Assembly (NCBI RefSeq): GCF_000429365.1 | Contig: NZ_AUBS01000016.1 | Span: 28,167-92,166 of the forward strand | DNA: 64,000 nt | Direction of reading: 5' to 3' | From: Pseudodonghicola xiamenensis DSM 18339 | GTDB taxonomy: Bacteria; Pseudomonadota; Alphaproteobacteria; Rhodobacterales; Rhodobacteraceae | Part shown: positions 48,758 through 59,185 of the stretch, in pieces | How positions within the stretch are numbered: the first letter of the stretch is position 1 | Layout: the number at the start of each line of letters is the position of its first letter | The notes under the pieces: model-generated | The model's input: only the letters and a program-made list of their open reading frames with translations | Databases searched by the model: none | What the model was told of the DNA's origin: nothing | Translations under genes and position numbers: made by a program

Positions 48758-49381
48758 TCAGACCAGCGAGGTGACCCAGAGGATGGTCGCATCTTCCTCG
48801 CTGACCGAGATCACGTTATGGCCCATGCTGGCGTCGTAATAGGCGCTGTCGCCGCGGCGCATCTCGATCGGCTCATAGAACTCGGAATAAAGCTTGATGA
48901 CGCCGGTCAGCACATAAAGAAACTCTTCGCCGTCATGGCGGACCCAGCCTTCGAATTCCTCCATGCTGCGGGCACGCACCCGGGCACGATAGGGCAGCAT
49001 CTGCTTCTTGGTCAGCGTCTCGGCCAGCAGCTCGTGCTCATAGGTGGCGGTGGCATAATCCGCGCCCTTGCCCGACCGGGTCAGCGCCAGCCGACCATTG
49101 ACCTGATCCTTCTGCGGCGGCGTGAAGAGCTGCGGCACCGAGATTTCCAGCCCGACGGCCAGTTTCTTCAGCGCCTCATAGGTCGGCGACATCTGGCCGT
49201 TCTCGATCTTCGACAGCGTCGACCGCGCCAGTCCGGCCTGGGTCGCCGCCTGTTCCAGGGTCCAGTTGCGCGCCTTGCGCAGCTCGCGCACCCGCGCCCC
49301 GAGGTCCAGCGGCTCGGCCGAGATCTCGGGTTCGCCGGCACGGGCGATACGGATGATGGATTTCGGGTCCCTTGACGTCAT
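48758..49381 (-). CDS. XRE-family regulator with C-terminal cupin domain
   Basis: A 207-residue regulator. The N-terminal HTH_3 domain (VRELRKARNWTLEQAATQAGLARSTLSKIENG) spans about residues 30-62, and a cupin domain follows (HDGEEFLYVLTGVIKLYSEF, with GDSAYYDASMGHNV). Members of this group respond to small metabolites. It diverges from the acyl-CoA ligase/DsbA/K+-channel operon by 64 bases, so it is a candidate local regulator of that operon. The ligand is unknown. Confidence 0.9.
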   Translation of the reverse strand: MTSRDPKSIIRIARAGEPEISAEPLDLGARVRELRKARNWTLEQAATQAGLARSTLSKIENGQMSPTYEALKKLAVGLEISVPQLFTPPQKDQVNGRLALTRSGKGADYATATYEHELLAETLTKKQMLPYRARVRARSMEEFEGWVRHDGEEFLYVLTGVIKLYSEFYEPIEMRRGDSAYYDASMGHNVISVSEEDATILWVTSLV

Positions 49382-49445
49382 ATCGTCTCTATAGGGGGCA
49401 CGCCGTGCGCTTGCAACGCGGGGTTTCTCCGGCTAGCGATGGATC

Positions 49446-50969
49446 ATGCAATCCGTATTCGACCAAGGGCTGCCGCCGCCCTGCCCCGCCCCGTTCAACC
49501 TGGCCGCGCATGTCCTGCGACACGCCGAGGCCGTGCCGGAAAAGATCGCCCTCTCGGTCCTGCGTCTGGGCGGGTCGGAGGACTGGAGCTATGCCCGACT
49601 GGCGCAAGCGGTGCGCGGCACCGGCGCCGGGCTGTTGGCGCGCGGACTTCGGCCCGGGCAAATCCTGCTGATGCGGCTGGGCAATACCGTCGATTTCCCG
49701 ATCGCCTATCTTGGTGCCATGGCGGTGGGTCTGGTGCCGGTGCCGACCTCGACCCAGCTGACCGCGCCAGAGACGCAGAAGATGCTCGATGATCTGGCAC
49801 CGGCGGCGGTGCTACGCGATCCTGAGATCCCCTGCGCCGATCACCCCAACCAGATCAGGCTCGTGGAACTGGCAATGATGCGCGATCTGCCGCCCTGCGA
49901 CTGGGACATGGGCGATCCGGAGCGGCTGGCCTATATCGTCTATACCTCGGGCACCTCGGGCAATCCGCGTGCCGTCGCCCATGCGCATCGCGCCATCTGG
50001 GCCCGGCAGATGATGATCGAGGGCTGGTACGGGCTGACGTCCGAAGACCGGCTGTGCCACGCCGGCGCCTTCAACTGGACCTATACGCTCGGCACCGGGT
50101 TGATGGACCCCTGGACCATCGGCGCCACCGCGCTGATCCCCGAAGCCGGAACCGAGATCACCCACCTGCCCGAGATCCTCGCCGCCCACCGCGCCACCAT
50201 CTTCGCCGCAGCCCCGGGTGTCTATCGCCGTATGCTGCGCGGGCGCAACCGGCTGGACCTGCCGCATCTGCGCCACGGGCTCAGCGCCGGGGAAAAGCTC
50301 TCGCCCGATCTGCACCGGCAGTGGGTCGAGACCACCGGCACCGAGCTGCACGAGGCCTATGGCATGTCGGAATGTTCGACCTTCATCTCATCCAGCCCGG
50401 CGCATCCGGCGCGGGGCGCTGCGCTGGGACGGCCTCAGGTGGGCCGCCGCATTGCCATCTTGGGCGCCGACGACAAGCCGGTGCCGCAGGGCGAGCCCGG
50501 CACCATCGCCATTCATCGCAGCGATCCAGGTCTGATGCTGGGCTATCTGAACGCGCCCGAGGAATCCGCGGCGCGCATTCATGGCGATTGGTTCCTGACC
50601 GGTGATCAGGGCGCCATGGCCATTGATGGGGAAATCACCTATCTCGGCCGCAACGACGACATGATGAACGCCGGCGGCTATCGCGTCTCTCCGGTCGAGG
50701 TGGAGGCCGCACTCGCCCCCTATCCGGGGATCGAGCAGGTCGGTGCCACCGAGATCGAGGTGAAGCCCGGAACCCGCGTCATCGTCGCCTTCTATTCCGG
50801 CCCGCGCCCCCTTTCCGAGGTGGAGCTGAGCGCCTATCTCGAACCTCGGCTCGCGCGCTACAAGCAACCGCGGGCTTTCGTCCATCTAGATACCCTGCCC
50901 TCGGGCGCCAACGGCAAACTGCTGCGCCGGGCGCTCAAGGCCTATTACCCGCAAGAAGCCGACACATGA
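49446..50969 (+). CDS. AMP-dependent acyl-CoA synthetase (benzoate/aryl-CoA ligase-like)
   Basis: A 507-residue adenylate-forming ligase. The P-loop reads YTSGTSGNPRAVAHAHRA near residue 167, with Arg in place of the usual Lys of PKGV. The later motifs are intact: EAYGMSECSTF near 302, the TGDQGAM/YLGRNDDMMNAGGYRVSP hinge near 385-420 and the catalytic Lys in LPSGANGKLLRRAL near 490. It resembles benzoate- and aryl-CoA ligases, but no aromatic pathway genes are adjacent. Its stop overlaps the ATG of the DsbA-like gene. The XRE-cupin regulator diverges upstream. Confidence 0.88.
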   Translation: MQSVFDQGLPPPCPAPFNLAAHVLRHAEAVPEKIALSVLRLGGSEDWSYARLAQAVRGTGAGLLARGLRPGQILLMRLGNTVDFPIAYLGAMAVGLVPVPTSTQLTAPETQKMLDDLAPAAVLRDPEIPCADHPNQIRLVELAMMRDLPPCDWDMGDPERLAYIVYTSGTSGNPRAVAHAHRAIWARQMMIEGWYGLTSEDRLCHAGAFNWTYTLGTGLMDPWTIGATALIPEAGTEITHLPEILAAHRATIFAAAPGVYRRMLRGRNRLDLPHLRHGLSAGEKLSPDLHRQWVETTGTELHEAYGMSECSTFISSSPAHPARGAALGRPQVGRRIAILGADDKPVPQGEPGTIAIHRSDPGLMLGYLNAPEESAARIHGDWFLTGDQGAMAIDGEITYLGRNDDMMNAGGYRVSPVEVEAALAPYPGIEQVGATEIEVKPGTRVIVAFYSGPRPLSEVELSAYLEPRLARYKQPRAFVHLDTLPSGANGKLLRRALKAYYPQEADT

Positions 50970-51625
50970 CCGAGACCCAAAGCAAGACCGTCAAGCTGGA
51001 CATCATGGCCGATCCGATCTGCCCCTGGTGCTATATCGGCAAGGCCGAACTTGACCGCGCCCTGGCCACCGTGCCCGAGCATCCCTTCGTGATCGAATTC
51101 CATCCGTTCCAGCTCAACCCCGAGATGCCCAGAGGCGGCATGGACCGGCGGACCTACCTGGAGACGAAATTCGGCGGCAAGGAAAACGCGGCCGCTGCCT
51201 ATGCGCCGATGGTCGAACGGGCCGAGGCCCTTGGGCTGCCGCTCGATCTGGCGGCGATGACGCGCACGCCCAACACGCTCGACGCGCACCGGTTGATCCA
51301 CTGGGCCGGCATCGAGGGCCTGCAATATGAAGTCGTCGATGCCCTGTTCCATGCCTATTTCGCCGAGGGCCGCGATATCGGCGATGCAGAGGTTCTGAGC
51401 GATATCGCCGACAGTGTCGGCATGGATGCCGCGGTGATCCACAAGTTGCTGGCCTCCGACGCCGATTGCGAGGCCATTCGCGCCCGCGACGCCCACAGCC
51501 GTGACATGGGGATCACCTCGGTCCCGACCTTCATCGTGGCCGGGCAGCATGCCGTTCCAGGTGCGCAACCGGCGGAATTGTGGCAAAAGGTGATGGAGGA
51601 GATCGGGGAGCAGCTTAGCCGGTGA
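50966..51625 (+). CDS. DsbA-family oxidoreductase (FrnE-like)
   Basis: A 219-residue thioredoxin-fold protein. Its active-site motif is CPWC in DPICPWCYIGKAEL near residue 14, and VPTFIVAGQHAVPGAQP near residue 180 contains the cis-Pro. It has no signal peptide, so this is a cytoplasmic FrnE-type disulfide oxidoreductase. ATGA overlaps the upstream ligase stop, and the K+-channel start overlaps its own stop, so all three genes are translationally coupled. Its partner substrate is unknown. Confidence 0.9.
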   Translation: MTETQSKTVKLDIMADPICPWCYIGKAELDRALATVPEHPFVIEFHPFQLNPEMPRGGMDRRTYLETKFGGKENAAAAYAPMVERAEALGLPLDLAAMTRTPNTLDAHRLIHWAGIEGLQYEVVDALFHAYFAEGRDIGDAEVLSDIADSVGMDAAVIHKLLASDADCEAIRARDAHSRDMGITSVPTFIVAGQHAVPGAQPAELWQKVMEEIGEQLSR

Positions 51626-52020
51626 TGTATTTCAAGCCCTTGACGGTGTTCTACAGCGTGATGTTCGTGGTTACGCTGGGTACAGTGTTCTTTCACTATG
51701 TCGAACGCTGGAATTGGGTGGATTCCTATTTTTTCACCGTCGTCACCATCTCGACCGTCGGTTACGGCAATCTGGTCCCGGTCACCGTCATCGGCAAGAT
51801 CGGCGCCACGCTGCTGATCTTCTTCGGCCTTGGCATCTTCGCCGTCGCGATCCAGCAGTTCGCGCTTTATAACATGCGCAAGCGTGAGGAAGAGACCGAA
51901 TGGCTGATCGCCCGGCTGGGCCATCACGGCCATTCCGAGCCCGAGAACCAGACCGCCAACGAAGACGATCAACCCGACGACCCCGACACCCCCGGGGGCA
52001 GGCCTTCCCCGGCGGAATGA
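51622..52020 (+). CDS. Two-TM potassium channel
   Basis: A 132-residue ion channel subunit. A first helix (VFYSVMFVVTLGTVFFHYVE) is followed by the pore and the filter TVGYGNLVP near residue 46, then a second helix (IGATLLIFFGLGIFAVAIQQ) and an acidic, proline-rich cytoplasmic tail without an RCK domain. TVGYG marks K+ selectivity. It can start at GTG 51622 or ATG 51625, both overlapping the DsbA-like stop codon. A tetramer would form the pore. How it connects with the ligase and DsbA-like protein is unclear. Confidence 0.88.
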   Translation: MMYFKPLTVFYSVMFVVTLGTVFFHYVERWNWVDSYFFTVVTISTVGYGNLVPVTVIGKIGATLLIFFGLGIFAVAIQQFALYNMRKREEETEWLIARLGHHGHSEPENQTANEDDQPDDPDTPGGRPSPAE

Positions 52021-52093
52021 CCCGGCAAGGGTTTTCCCATCTGGCGCGAGTTCCCTGAGCGTGATACCGGCCCGGGGTTAGACGGGGGACCGC

Positions 52094-53302
52094 ATGAAGA
52101 ACCAGATGTCACGTCAAGAATTCATCGCCTTGATCGCGATGATGTTCGCCACCATCGCCTTTTCCATCGACTCGATGCTGCCCGCCCTGCCCGAGATCGG
52201 CGCCGAGCTAAGCCCCGAGGCGATCAACCGGGCGCAGATGATCATCTCCGCCTTCGTGCTGGGCATGGGTGCAGGGACTTTCATCACTGGGCCGTTGTCG
52301 GATGCCTTCGGGCGCAAGCCAGTGATCGTGGCCGGGGCCGCGACCTATATCCTCGGTGCCGCCATCGCCTGGTCCAGCACCTCGCTCGAGGTGGTTCTGG
52401 CTGCCCGCGTCCTGCAGGGGTTCGGTGCCGCCGGGCCGCGGGTGGTATCGCTGGCGATCGTGCGCGATCTCTATTCCGGCCGCGAAATGGCCAAGACCGT
52501 GTCTTTCGCGATGATGATCTTCACCATATTCCCCGCCCTGGCGCCGCTGATGGGCCAGGGCATCATCGCACTTGCCGGCTGGCGGTCGATCTTTCTCGCC
52601 TTCATCCTGTTCTCGCTGGTCTCGGTGCTGTGGCTCGGGATACGCCTGCCCGAAACCCTGGCCCGCGAGAGCCGCCGCGCGATCCGGCCCAGGCTGATGG
52701 CCGCCGCCCTGGGCGAAATGGCCCGCCATCCCACCGTGCGGCTGTCGATCATGGTGCAACTTCTGTGCATGGCCTCGCTGTTCACCATGATCCTAATGGT
52801 GCAGCCGGTCTATGATATCATCTTCGACGAGGGAGAGAATTTCCCGATCTACTTCGGCGCCATTGCGCTGTTCTCGGGCTCGGCCAGCCTGCTAAACGCG
52901 GCCATCGTGGTCCGGATCGGCATGCGCCGGATCGTCACCTGGGCCCTTGGCAGCCAGATCGTGGTGACGCTGCTGATGCTGGCGATCACCGCCACGCTCA
53001 GCGATCAGCACCTGCTGTTCTGGGCCTTTCTCGGCTGGCAGACGGCGGTGTTTTTCCTGGCCGGCACGCTGATGGGCAACCTGAATGCCATCGGGATGGA
53101 GCCGATGGGCCATATCGCCGGCATGGCGGCCTCGATCATCGGGGCGGTCGCCACCGTCGGGGCGGCGATCCTTGCCACCCCGATGGGGCAGATGTTCAAC
53201 GGCACGCTCTGGCCGCTGCTCATCAGTATCCTGTTCCTCTCGGTAACCGGCTTCGTGCTGATGCTGCTGATGTCCCGACAGGAACACCGGCAGCCCGTAT
53301 AG
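52094..53302 (+). CDS. Bcr/CflA-type MFS multidrug transporter
   Basis: A 402-residue major facilitator with 12 predicted helices. Near residue 65, GPLSDAFGRKPVIV is motif A of the superfamily, and RVLQGFGAAGPRVVSLAIVRDLYSGREM near residue 96 has the drug:H+ antiporter-1 pattern of Bcr/CflA proteins. It probably exports a drug or small metabolite using the proton gradient. The start ATG 52094 is preceded by GGGGGACCGC. It lies 74 bases after the K+-channel gene and converges with ftsH. Confidence 0.9.
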   Translation: MKNQMSRQEFIALIAMMFATIAFSIDSMLPALPEIGAELSPEAINRAQMIISAFVLGMGAGTFITGPLSDAFGRKPVIVAGAATYILGAAIAWSSTSLEVVLAARVLQGFGAAGPRVVSLAIVRDLYSGREMAKTVSFAMMIFTIFPALAPLMGQGIIALAGWRSIFLAFILFSLVSVLWLGIRLPETLARESRRAIRPRLMAAALGEMARHPTVRLSIMVQLLCMASLFTMILMVQPVYDIIFDEGENFPIYFGAIALFSGSASLLNAAIVVRIGMRRIVTWALGSQIVVTLLMLAITATLSDQHLLFWAFLGWQTAVFFLAGTLMGNLNAIGMEPMGHIAGMAASIIGAVATVGAAILATPMGQMFNGTLWPLLISILFLSVTGFVLMLLMSRQEHRQPV

Positions 53303-53383
53303 GGGCCGAAACGAAACCATGCCGCCGATGGCCCCTTTGCGGCGTCGACGGCATGGCGTCCTTCCTCCCCCCTGGCGGGGAGA

Positions 53384-55222
53384 TCAGCTGGCGGCAGCCG
53401 GTGCCGTCGCGCTCTCGGCCTCGATCACCGACTTGATGTCCTTGGCCAGCAGCGTTTCCTTTTCCAGCAATAGCTTCGCCGTGGCCTCGAGGATATTCCG
53501 CCGCTCTTCCAGCACTTTGACGGTCCGGTCGAAGACCCCGGCCATGATCTTGCGCACCTCGGCATCCACCGCCGCCGCCGTCGCCTCGGAATAGCTGCGC
53601 TCCTGCGGGCCGTAATAGGGCTGATCTCCGGCCAGGAAAGCGCGCCGGTCCTGCTCCAGCGCCACATGGCCCAGCTTGTCGTCCATGCCATAGCGGGTGA
53701 CGATGGCGCGGGCGATATCAGTGATCTTGACCAGATCGTCCGAGGCGCCGGTGGACAGATGGCGATAAACCACCCATTCCGCCGCGCGCCCGCCCATCAG
53801 CACACACATCTTGTTCTCCAACTCCTCCCGCGTCATCAGAAAGCGATCCTCGGTTGGGCGCTGGATGGTATAGCCAAGCGCGCCGATGCCGCGCGGAATG
53901 ATCGACACCTTGTGAACCGGATCGACCCCCGGCAGCGTCATCGCCACCAGCGCATGGCCCATCTCATGATGGGCGACGATATCGCGTTCCTTCGGGTTCA
54001 GCAGCCGGTTGCGTTTCTCAAGCCCGGCGATGATCCGTTCGATGGCGTTGTTGAAATCCTCCATCGTCACCGCCTGCCCATCGCGACGGGTGGCCAGCAA
54101 CGCGGCCTCGTTCACCAGATTGGCCAGATCGGCACCGGTGAACCCCGGGGTCAGTGCCGCGATCTGTTCGGCATCCACGTCCGAGGCGATCTTGGCCTTC
54201 TTCATGTAGATATCGAGGATCTGCACCCGCCCCACCCGATCCGGCCGGTCGACCAGAACCTGCCGATCGAAGCGGCCCGCGCGCAACAGCGCCGGGTCGA
54301 GGATCTCGGGCCGGTTGGTGGCCGCCAGCAGCACCAGGCCGGAGGAGCTATCAAACCCGTCGAGTTCGACCAGAAGCTGGTTCAGCGTCTGCTCCTTCTC
54401 GTCATGGCCGCCGGCCATCGGCCCGATGCCACGGGCACGGCCCATGGCATCAAGTTCGTCGATGAAGATGATCGCCGGCGCCTTCTGCCGCGCCTGTTCG
54501 AACAGATCGCGCACCCGCGCGGCACCGACGCCCACGAACATCTCGACGAATTCCGAACCCGAGATCGAGAAGAACGGCACGCCCGCCTCACCGGCGACGG
54601 CCTTGGCCAGCAGCGTCTTGCCGGTGCCCGGAGGGCCCACCAGAAGGATGCCCTTGGGCATCCGCCCGCCCAGACGGTTGTGATCGGCCGGGTTCTTGAG
54701 GAAATCGACGATCTCGACCAGCTCTTCCTTCGCCTCGTCGACGCCCGCGACATCGTCGAAGGTGACGCCGGTATCGCTTTCGACATAGACCTTGGCCTTG
54801 GATTTGCCGATCTGCATCAGCCCGCCGCCCATGCCGCCGGCGCCCATGCGTTTCAGCATGAACATCCAGATGCCGACGAACAGCGCCACCGGGATCACCC
54901 AGGACGCCAGATCGCGCAGGAAGGTGCTTTGGACCTGGCCGCTGACGACGATATCGTATTGTTGCAAATCCTTGGCCAGTTCAGGCTCCACCCGGGTGGT
55001 GACGAACATCGGGCGATTGTCCACCGGCTCCTTGAACTTGCCCTGGATATACTGATCAGAGACCGCGACTTCGGAAATCTTGCCGTCTTTCAGATAGCTC
55101 TCGAACTGGCTGTAGGGAATGGTCGCGACCTGAGTGGCCGTGACATAGAAATACTGGATCACCATCAGCCCGAAGAAGGCCGCCACCCAGTACCAGAGGT
55201 TGAATTTCGCTTTTCCGTTCAT
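53384..55222 (-). CDS. ftsH: ATP-dependent zinc metalloprotease FtsH-type
   Basis: A 612-residue membrane protease. Two N-terminal helices ([18 protein letters not shown] and [16 protein letters not shown]) flank a periplasmic loop. The AAA+ domain has [13 protein letters not shown] near residue 208, [15 protein letters not shown] near 262 and an arginine-finger region near 312. HEMGHALVA near residue 425 is the zinc motif. It degrades unfolded or tagged membrane and cytoplasmic proteins. ATG 55222 was chosen at the normal N terminus; the longer frame adds a basic tail. It stands alone, not beside tilS, so it may be a second FtsH in this genome, which is inference. Confidence 0.93.
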   Translation of the reverse strand: MNGKAKFNLWYWVAAFFGLMVIQYFYVTATQVATIPYSQFESYLKDGKISEVAVSDQYIQGKFKEPVDNRPMFVTTRVEPELAKDLQQYDIVVSGQVQSTFLRDLASWVIPVALFVGIWMFMLKRMGAGGMGGGLMQIGKSKAKVYVESDTGVTFDDVAGVDEAKEELVEIVDFLKNPADHNRLGGRMPKGILLVGPPGTGKTLLAKAVAGEAGVPFFSISGSEFVEMFVGVGAARVRDLFEQARQKAPAIIFIDELDAMGRARGIGPMAGGHDEKEQTLNQLLVELDGFDSSSGLVLLAATNRPEILDPALLRAGRFDRQVLVDRPDRVGRVQILDIYMKKAKIASDVDAEQIAALTPGFTGADLANLVNEAALLATRRDGQAVTMEDFNNAIERIIAGLEKRNRLLNPKERDIVAHHEMGHALVAMTLPGVDPVHKVSIIPRGIGALGYTIQRPTEDRFLMTREELENKMCVLMGGRAAEWVVYRHLSTGASDDLVKITDIARAIVTRYGMDDKLGHVALEQDRRAFLAGDQPYYGPQERSYSEATAAAVDAEVRKIMAGVFDRTVKVLEERRNILEATAKLLLEKETLLAKDIKSVIEAESATAPAAAS

Positions 55223-55850
55223 CGCCTCGGATCCTTTGTTTCGCCCGATCCTATGCCGAAGCGCCCAGTCAATCCATCCGGGAAAACCACTGCGCCGGTC
55301 GCCTTTTGCAGGTAAGGCCCGTGTGCTTCTGCCAGGGCTGTCGCCTTCTTCTCCACGGCTTCGCCTCAGGCCCGCCCCCGCGATGGTCACCTGCCTGCAG
55401 GCTTCAGACCGCTGGTGATCTGGCCGCCGGCGTTAAATCCCACCCGGTGCTTCCAGCGCCTCGGCAAGCCCCTGCCGGCAAGACCGTGACACGCGCCCGA
55501 CTGCCTGACCAACGGCCCAGACTTCCCTTACGGAAGCCAAAATCCGAGACACTCTTTGATTATTTTCCAGTCCATCCACGCAATATTGCCCGCAAATTGG
55601 GCAAAATGCGGCACCACACGGTTCCCGGCCTTGGCGGCGATTGCCTGAAAACCCCGGTTACGAGGACGCTTTCCAAACCACCCGGCGACACGCAACACAA
55701 GAATGACGGAAACGACTGGGGGTGTGTGACGGCCATCTGAGGTGGAATTCGGTCCGGCCGCCGCACGGGTGCAACAAAAGTTGCGGGAGGAGATGTAGGC
55801 GCGCGCCCACATGCGTTCAACCTTGTCTCTTACCCCGCGGGGAGTATTCG
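55223..55850. other. Divergent intergenic region of ftsH and urtA
   Basis: About 630 bases without a supported gene. It must hold promoters for ftsH (leftward) and urtA (rightward). A GCAAC-AAAA-GTTGC inverted repeat at 55771-55784, 67 bases ahead of the urtA start, could be an operator. A TTGACT hexamer occurs upstream of ftsH, but no good -10 at the expected spacing was found. Confidence 0.4.
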
Positions 55851-57134
55851 ATGACATTTTTGAAACGCGCACTGGCCGCGACCACTGCCCTTGCGGCCCT
55901 GAGCACGGCGGCCATGGCCGCGGATTGTCCGATCAAGGTGGGTGTGCTGCATTCGCTGTCGGGCACGATGGCGATTTCCGAGACCACGCTGAAGGACACC
56001 ATGCTTATGCTGGTGGACCAACAGAACAAGAAAGGCGGCCTCTTGGGCTGTCAGCTTGAGGCAGAAGTCGTGGATCCGGCCTCTGACTGGCCGCTTTTCG
56101 CCGAAAAGGCGCGCGAACTTCTGACAGTGCAGAAGGTCGATGTGATCTTCGGCGCCTGGACCAGCGTCAGCCGCAAATCAGTGCTGCCGGTGCTGGAAGA
56201 GCTGAACGGGTTGATGTTCTACCCCGTGCAATACGAGGGTGAGGAAAGCTCGAAAAACGTGTTCTACACCGGCGCCGCGCCGAACCAGCAGGCGATCCCG
56301 GCGACCGATTACTTCCTGGATGAACTGGGGGTGGAGAAATTCGCGCTGCTTGGAACCGACTATGTTTATCCCCGGACCACCAACAACATCCTCGAGGCCT
56401 ATCTGAAGGCCAAGGGCATCCCGGCCGAAGATATCTTCGTCAACTATACCCCCTTCGGCCATTCAGACTGGTCCAAGATCGTCTCGGACGTCAAGGCGCT
56501 GGGGGCCGACGGCAAGAAGGTCGGCGTGATCTCGACCATCAACGGCGACGCCAATATCGGCTTTTACAAGGAACTGGCGGCACAGGGCATTTCGGCCGAT
56601 GATATCCCGGTCGTCGCCTTCTCGGTCGGTGAAGAAGAACTTTCCGGTCTCGATACCACCAACCTGGTCGGCCATCTGGCGGCCTGGAACTATTTCATGT
56701 CGGCCGACACGCCGGAGAATGCCGCATTCATCAAGGAGTGGCATGATTTCATCGGCGATCCCAAGCGCGTCACCAATGACCCGATGGAGGCGCATTACAT
56801 CGGCTTCAACATGTGGGTGAACGCGGTGACCGAGGCCGGCACCACCGATGTGGATGCGGTACGAGAACACATGTGGGGCCAGGAATTCCCGAACCTGACC
56901 GGCGGCACGGCCAAGATGGGGGTCAACCACCACCTGTCAAAACCGGTGCTGATCGGCGAAATCCAGGCCGACGGCCAGTTCGACGTCATCAGCCAGACCG
57001 AACCGGTGCCGGGCGACGCCTGGACCGACTATCTGCCGGAATCGGCGGTGCTGACTTCGGATTGGAAGGATCTGGGCTGCGGTATGTACAATACCGAGAC
57101 CAAGAGCTGCGTGCAGATCAAGTCCAACTACTGA
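55851..57134 (+). CDS. urtA: Urea ABC transporter substrate-binding protein
   Basis: The periplasmic urea-binding component of the urtABCDE importer. The 427-residue protein has a signal peptide ending near AAMAAD, then CPIKVGVLHSLSGTMAISE and later GAWTSVSRKSVLPVLEE and YPVQYEGEESS, which match UrtA and related amide-binding proteins. ATG 55851 follows GGGGAG. All five transporter genes follow in the same direction. Urea or short-chain amides are the expected ligands; no urease gene lies in the window. Confidence 0.95.
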   Translation: MTFLKRALAATTALAALSTAAMAADCPIKVGVLHSLSGTMAISETTLKDTMLMLVDQQNKKGGLLGCQLEAEVVDPASDWPLFAEKARELLTVQKVDVIFGAWTSVSRKSVLPVLEELNGLMFYPVQYEGEESSKNVFYTGAAPNQQAIPATDYFLDELGVEKFALLGTDYVYPRTTNNILEAYLKAKGIPAEDIFVNYTPFGHSDWSKIVSDVKALGADGKKVGVISTINGDANIGFYKELAAQGISADDIPVVAFSVGEEELSGLDTTNLVGHLAAWNYFMSADTPENAAFIKEWHDFIGDPKRVTNDPMEAHYIGFNMWVNAVTEAGTTDVDAVREHMWGQEFPNLTGGTAKMGVNHHLSKPVLIGEIQADGQFDVISQTEPVPGDAWTDYLPESAVLTSDWKDLGCGMYNTETKSCVQIKSNY

Positions 57135-57211
57135 TCGGCTGTCCGCATGCACCCCGGGGCCCTTGCCGCCCCCGGGGTGATCCCCCGTCTCTTTCAGTCA
57201 GAGCGCCGCCC

Positions 57212-59185
57212 ATGCCGACACGATCGCGGATCGTCTCCCTTCTGGCCTGCCTCGCGCTGGCCTGTCTCGCCCTGTTTCCCGGCCCGCTCGCGGCCGAGGA
57301 GAGCGGCATCCAACCCGTCCTCCAGGCCCATCGCGCGCTGATCGAAAAAGCCTCGCGCAGAACCGTGGCGAAGGCCATCGACGCCATCGTCGGCTCTGGC
57401 CTGCCGCAGGCGCAGACCGTGCTGGAAAGCTGGCAGGCCAAGGAGATGTATCAGCGTCAGAGCGACGGTTTGTTCTTTCGCGGCAAAGAGATTGACCGCA
57501 ATAGCGTGGAGCTTTTCGATTTCGACAGTGGCAGCGACCTTGGCGCCATGTCGGGGGCTGATCTGAAACAGCTCAAACCCAATTCGGGGGTGCGCGGGCT
57601 GATCGGCGCGGCGCTGGTGCGGTTCCAGTTGACCGACCCCGACCCGGCCAAGCGGCACGAGGCGCTCGATGCCATTACCCGCGATGCCGAACCGTCGCAC
57701 CTGGAGGCGCTTGCTGCCTCGATTGCAGGCGAGACCGACGCCGCGATCAAGGCCGCCAAGGAGCGCATGCTGCGGCTGCTGACCATCCGGTTCTCCAGTG
57801 CCGAAAACGAGCGCGTCGCCGCCATCCGGTCGTTCAAGGGCGATATCGGGGTGGATGCGCGGGCGGCGCTGAATCCGCTGCTGGCGACCAAGGTGATGTT
57901 TTCGGCCGCCCCCCCCAGCGGCAATATCGCCCACGAGCTCAGCCCCGGCAGCGCCGAGCTGTCCGTTCACGACGCCCATGCCCTGATGGTCGCCGCCGGA
58001 GCCGCCACCGCCATTCCCACGATCGACGAGCGCAAGGCGGCGCTGATCGCCCATATCGACGGTGGCCGCGTCGGCGGCGTACCGATCGGCCAATTGAACA
58101 CCCAAGCCGCCCGCGACCGAGCTTATGCCGCCCTGGCCAGGGACGGTCTGGTGCCGCCCTTCACCCCCGGCGAGGATGCAGAAACCGCAGTGAAGAACGG
58201 CCGGTTCTGGGCAATCTATGACGAACCTTCTGCCGTGGTGACCAGTGCCGCAGCTACGACGCTTGCGTCGATTTCCACCAGCGTCGGGCTCAACCAGGCG
58301 CTTGATCTGACACTGGACGCGCTGTCGCTCGCCTCGATCTACTTCCTGGCCGCCATCGGGCTCGCCATCACCTTCGGGGTGATGGGGGTGATCAACATGG
58401 CGCATGGCGAATTCATCATGATGGGCGCCTATACCGGTTATGTGGTGCAGCAGATCGTGCCCGATTACACGCTGTCGATCATCCTTGCCATTCCGCTGGC
58501 CTTCGCGGTCACCTTCAGCGCCGGCGTGGCGATGGAGCGGCTGGTGATCCGCTGGCTCTATCACCGGCCGCTGGAAACGCTACTGGCGACCTTCGGAATT
58601 TCCATCGCGCTGCAACAGCTTGCCAAGAACATATTCGGCACCCAGGCAAGGCCGCTGACCGCGCCGGGCTGGCTGGACGGCGCCTGGGAACTCAACGACG
58701 TGGTGGGGATTTCCTATATCCGCATCGCCATCTTCGTGCTCGCCTTGGTGTTCCTGGCCATCTACCTCTGGATCATGAACCGCACCCGGCTGGGGCTGGA
58801 GACGCGGGCGGTGACGCAGAACCCGAAGATGGCGGGCTCCATGGGGATCAACCCCGACCGGGTCAACATGCTGACCTTCGGGCTCGGCTCCGGCATCGCC
58901 GGGATCGCCGGCGTCGCCATCGGGCTTTTCGCCAAGGTCACATCCGAGCTTGGGCAGGATTACATCGTGCAAAGCTTCATGACCGTGGTGGTCGGCGGTG
59001 TCGGCAATGTCTGGGGCACGCTGGCGGGCGCCACGCTGATCGGTTTTCTGCAAAAGGGCATCGAATGGCTGAACCCGTCGAACACGCTGGCGGCACAGAC
59101 CTATATGATCGTCTTCATCATCATCTTCATCCAGTTCCGGCCGCGCGGGATCATCGCGCTCAAGGGCCGCGCGGCGGGGGATTGA
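57212..59185 (+). CDS. urtB: Urea ABC transporter permease UrtB with long periplasmic N-terminal domain
   Basis: One of the two inner-membrane permeases. A signal sequence and roughly 350 non-membrane residues precede the permease, which starts near residue 363 (LDALSLASIYFLAAIGLAITFGVMGVINMAHGEF). Such an N-terminal extension is common in UrtB of proteobacteria, while other Liv-type permeases are about 300 residues. The GLETRAVTQNPKMAGSMGIN loop is the EAA-type coupling region. ATG 57212 is 77 bases after urtA. Total 657 residues. Confidence 0.93.
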   Translation: MPTRSRIVSLLACLALACLALFPGPLAAEESGIQPVLQAHRALIEKASRRTVAKAIDAIVGSGLPQAQTVLESWQAKEMYQRQSDGLFFRGKEIDRNSVELFDFDSGSDLGAMSGADLKQLKPNSGVRGLIGAALVRFQLTDPDPAKRHEALDAITRDAEPSHLEALAASIAGETDAAIKAAKERMLRLLTIRFSSAENERVAAIRSFKGDIGVDARAALNPLLATKVMFSAAPPSGNIAHELSPGSAELSVHDAHALMVAAGAATAIPTIDERKAALIAHIDGGRVGGVPIGQLNTQAARDRAYAALARDGLVPPFTPGEDAETAVKNGRFWAIYDEPSAVVTSAAATTLASISTSVGLNQALDLTLDALSLASIYFLAAIGLAITFGVMGVINMAHGEFIMMGAYTGYVVQQIVPDYTLSIILAIPLAFAVTFSAGVAMERLVIRWLYHRPLETLLATFGISIALQQLAKNIFGTQARPLTAPGWLDGAWELNDVVGISYIRIAIFVLALVFLAIYLWIMNRTRLGLETRAVTQNPKMAGSMGINPDRVNMLTFGLGSGIAGIAGVAIGLFAKVTSELGQDYIVQSFMTVVVGGVGNVWGTLAGATLIGFLQKGIEWLNPSNTLAAQTYMIVFIIIFIQFRPRGIIALKGRAAGD

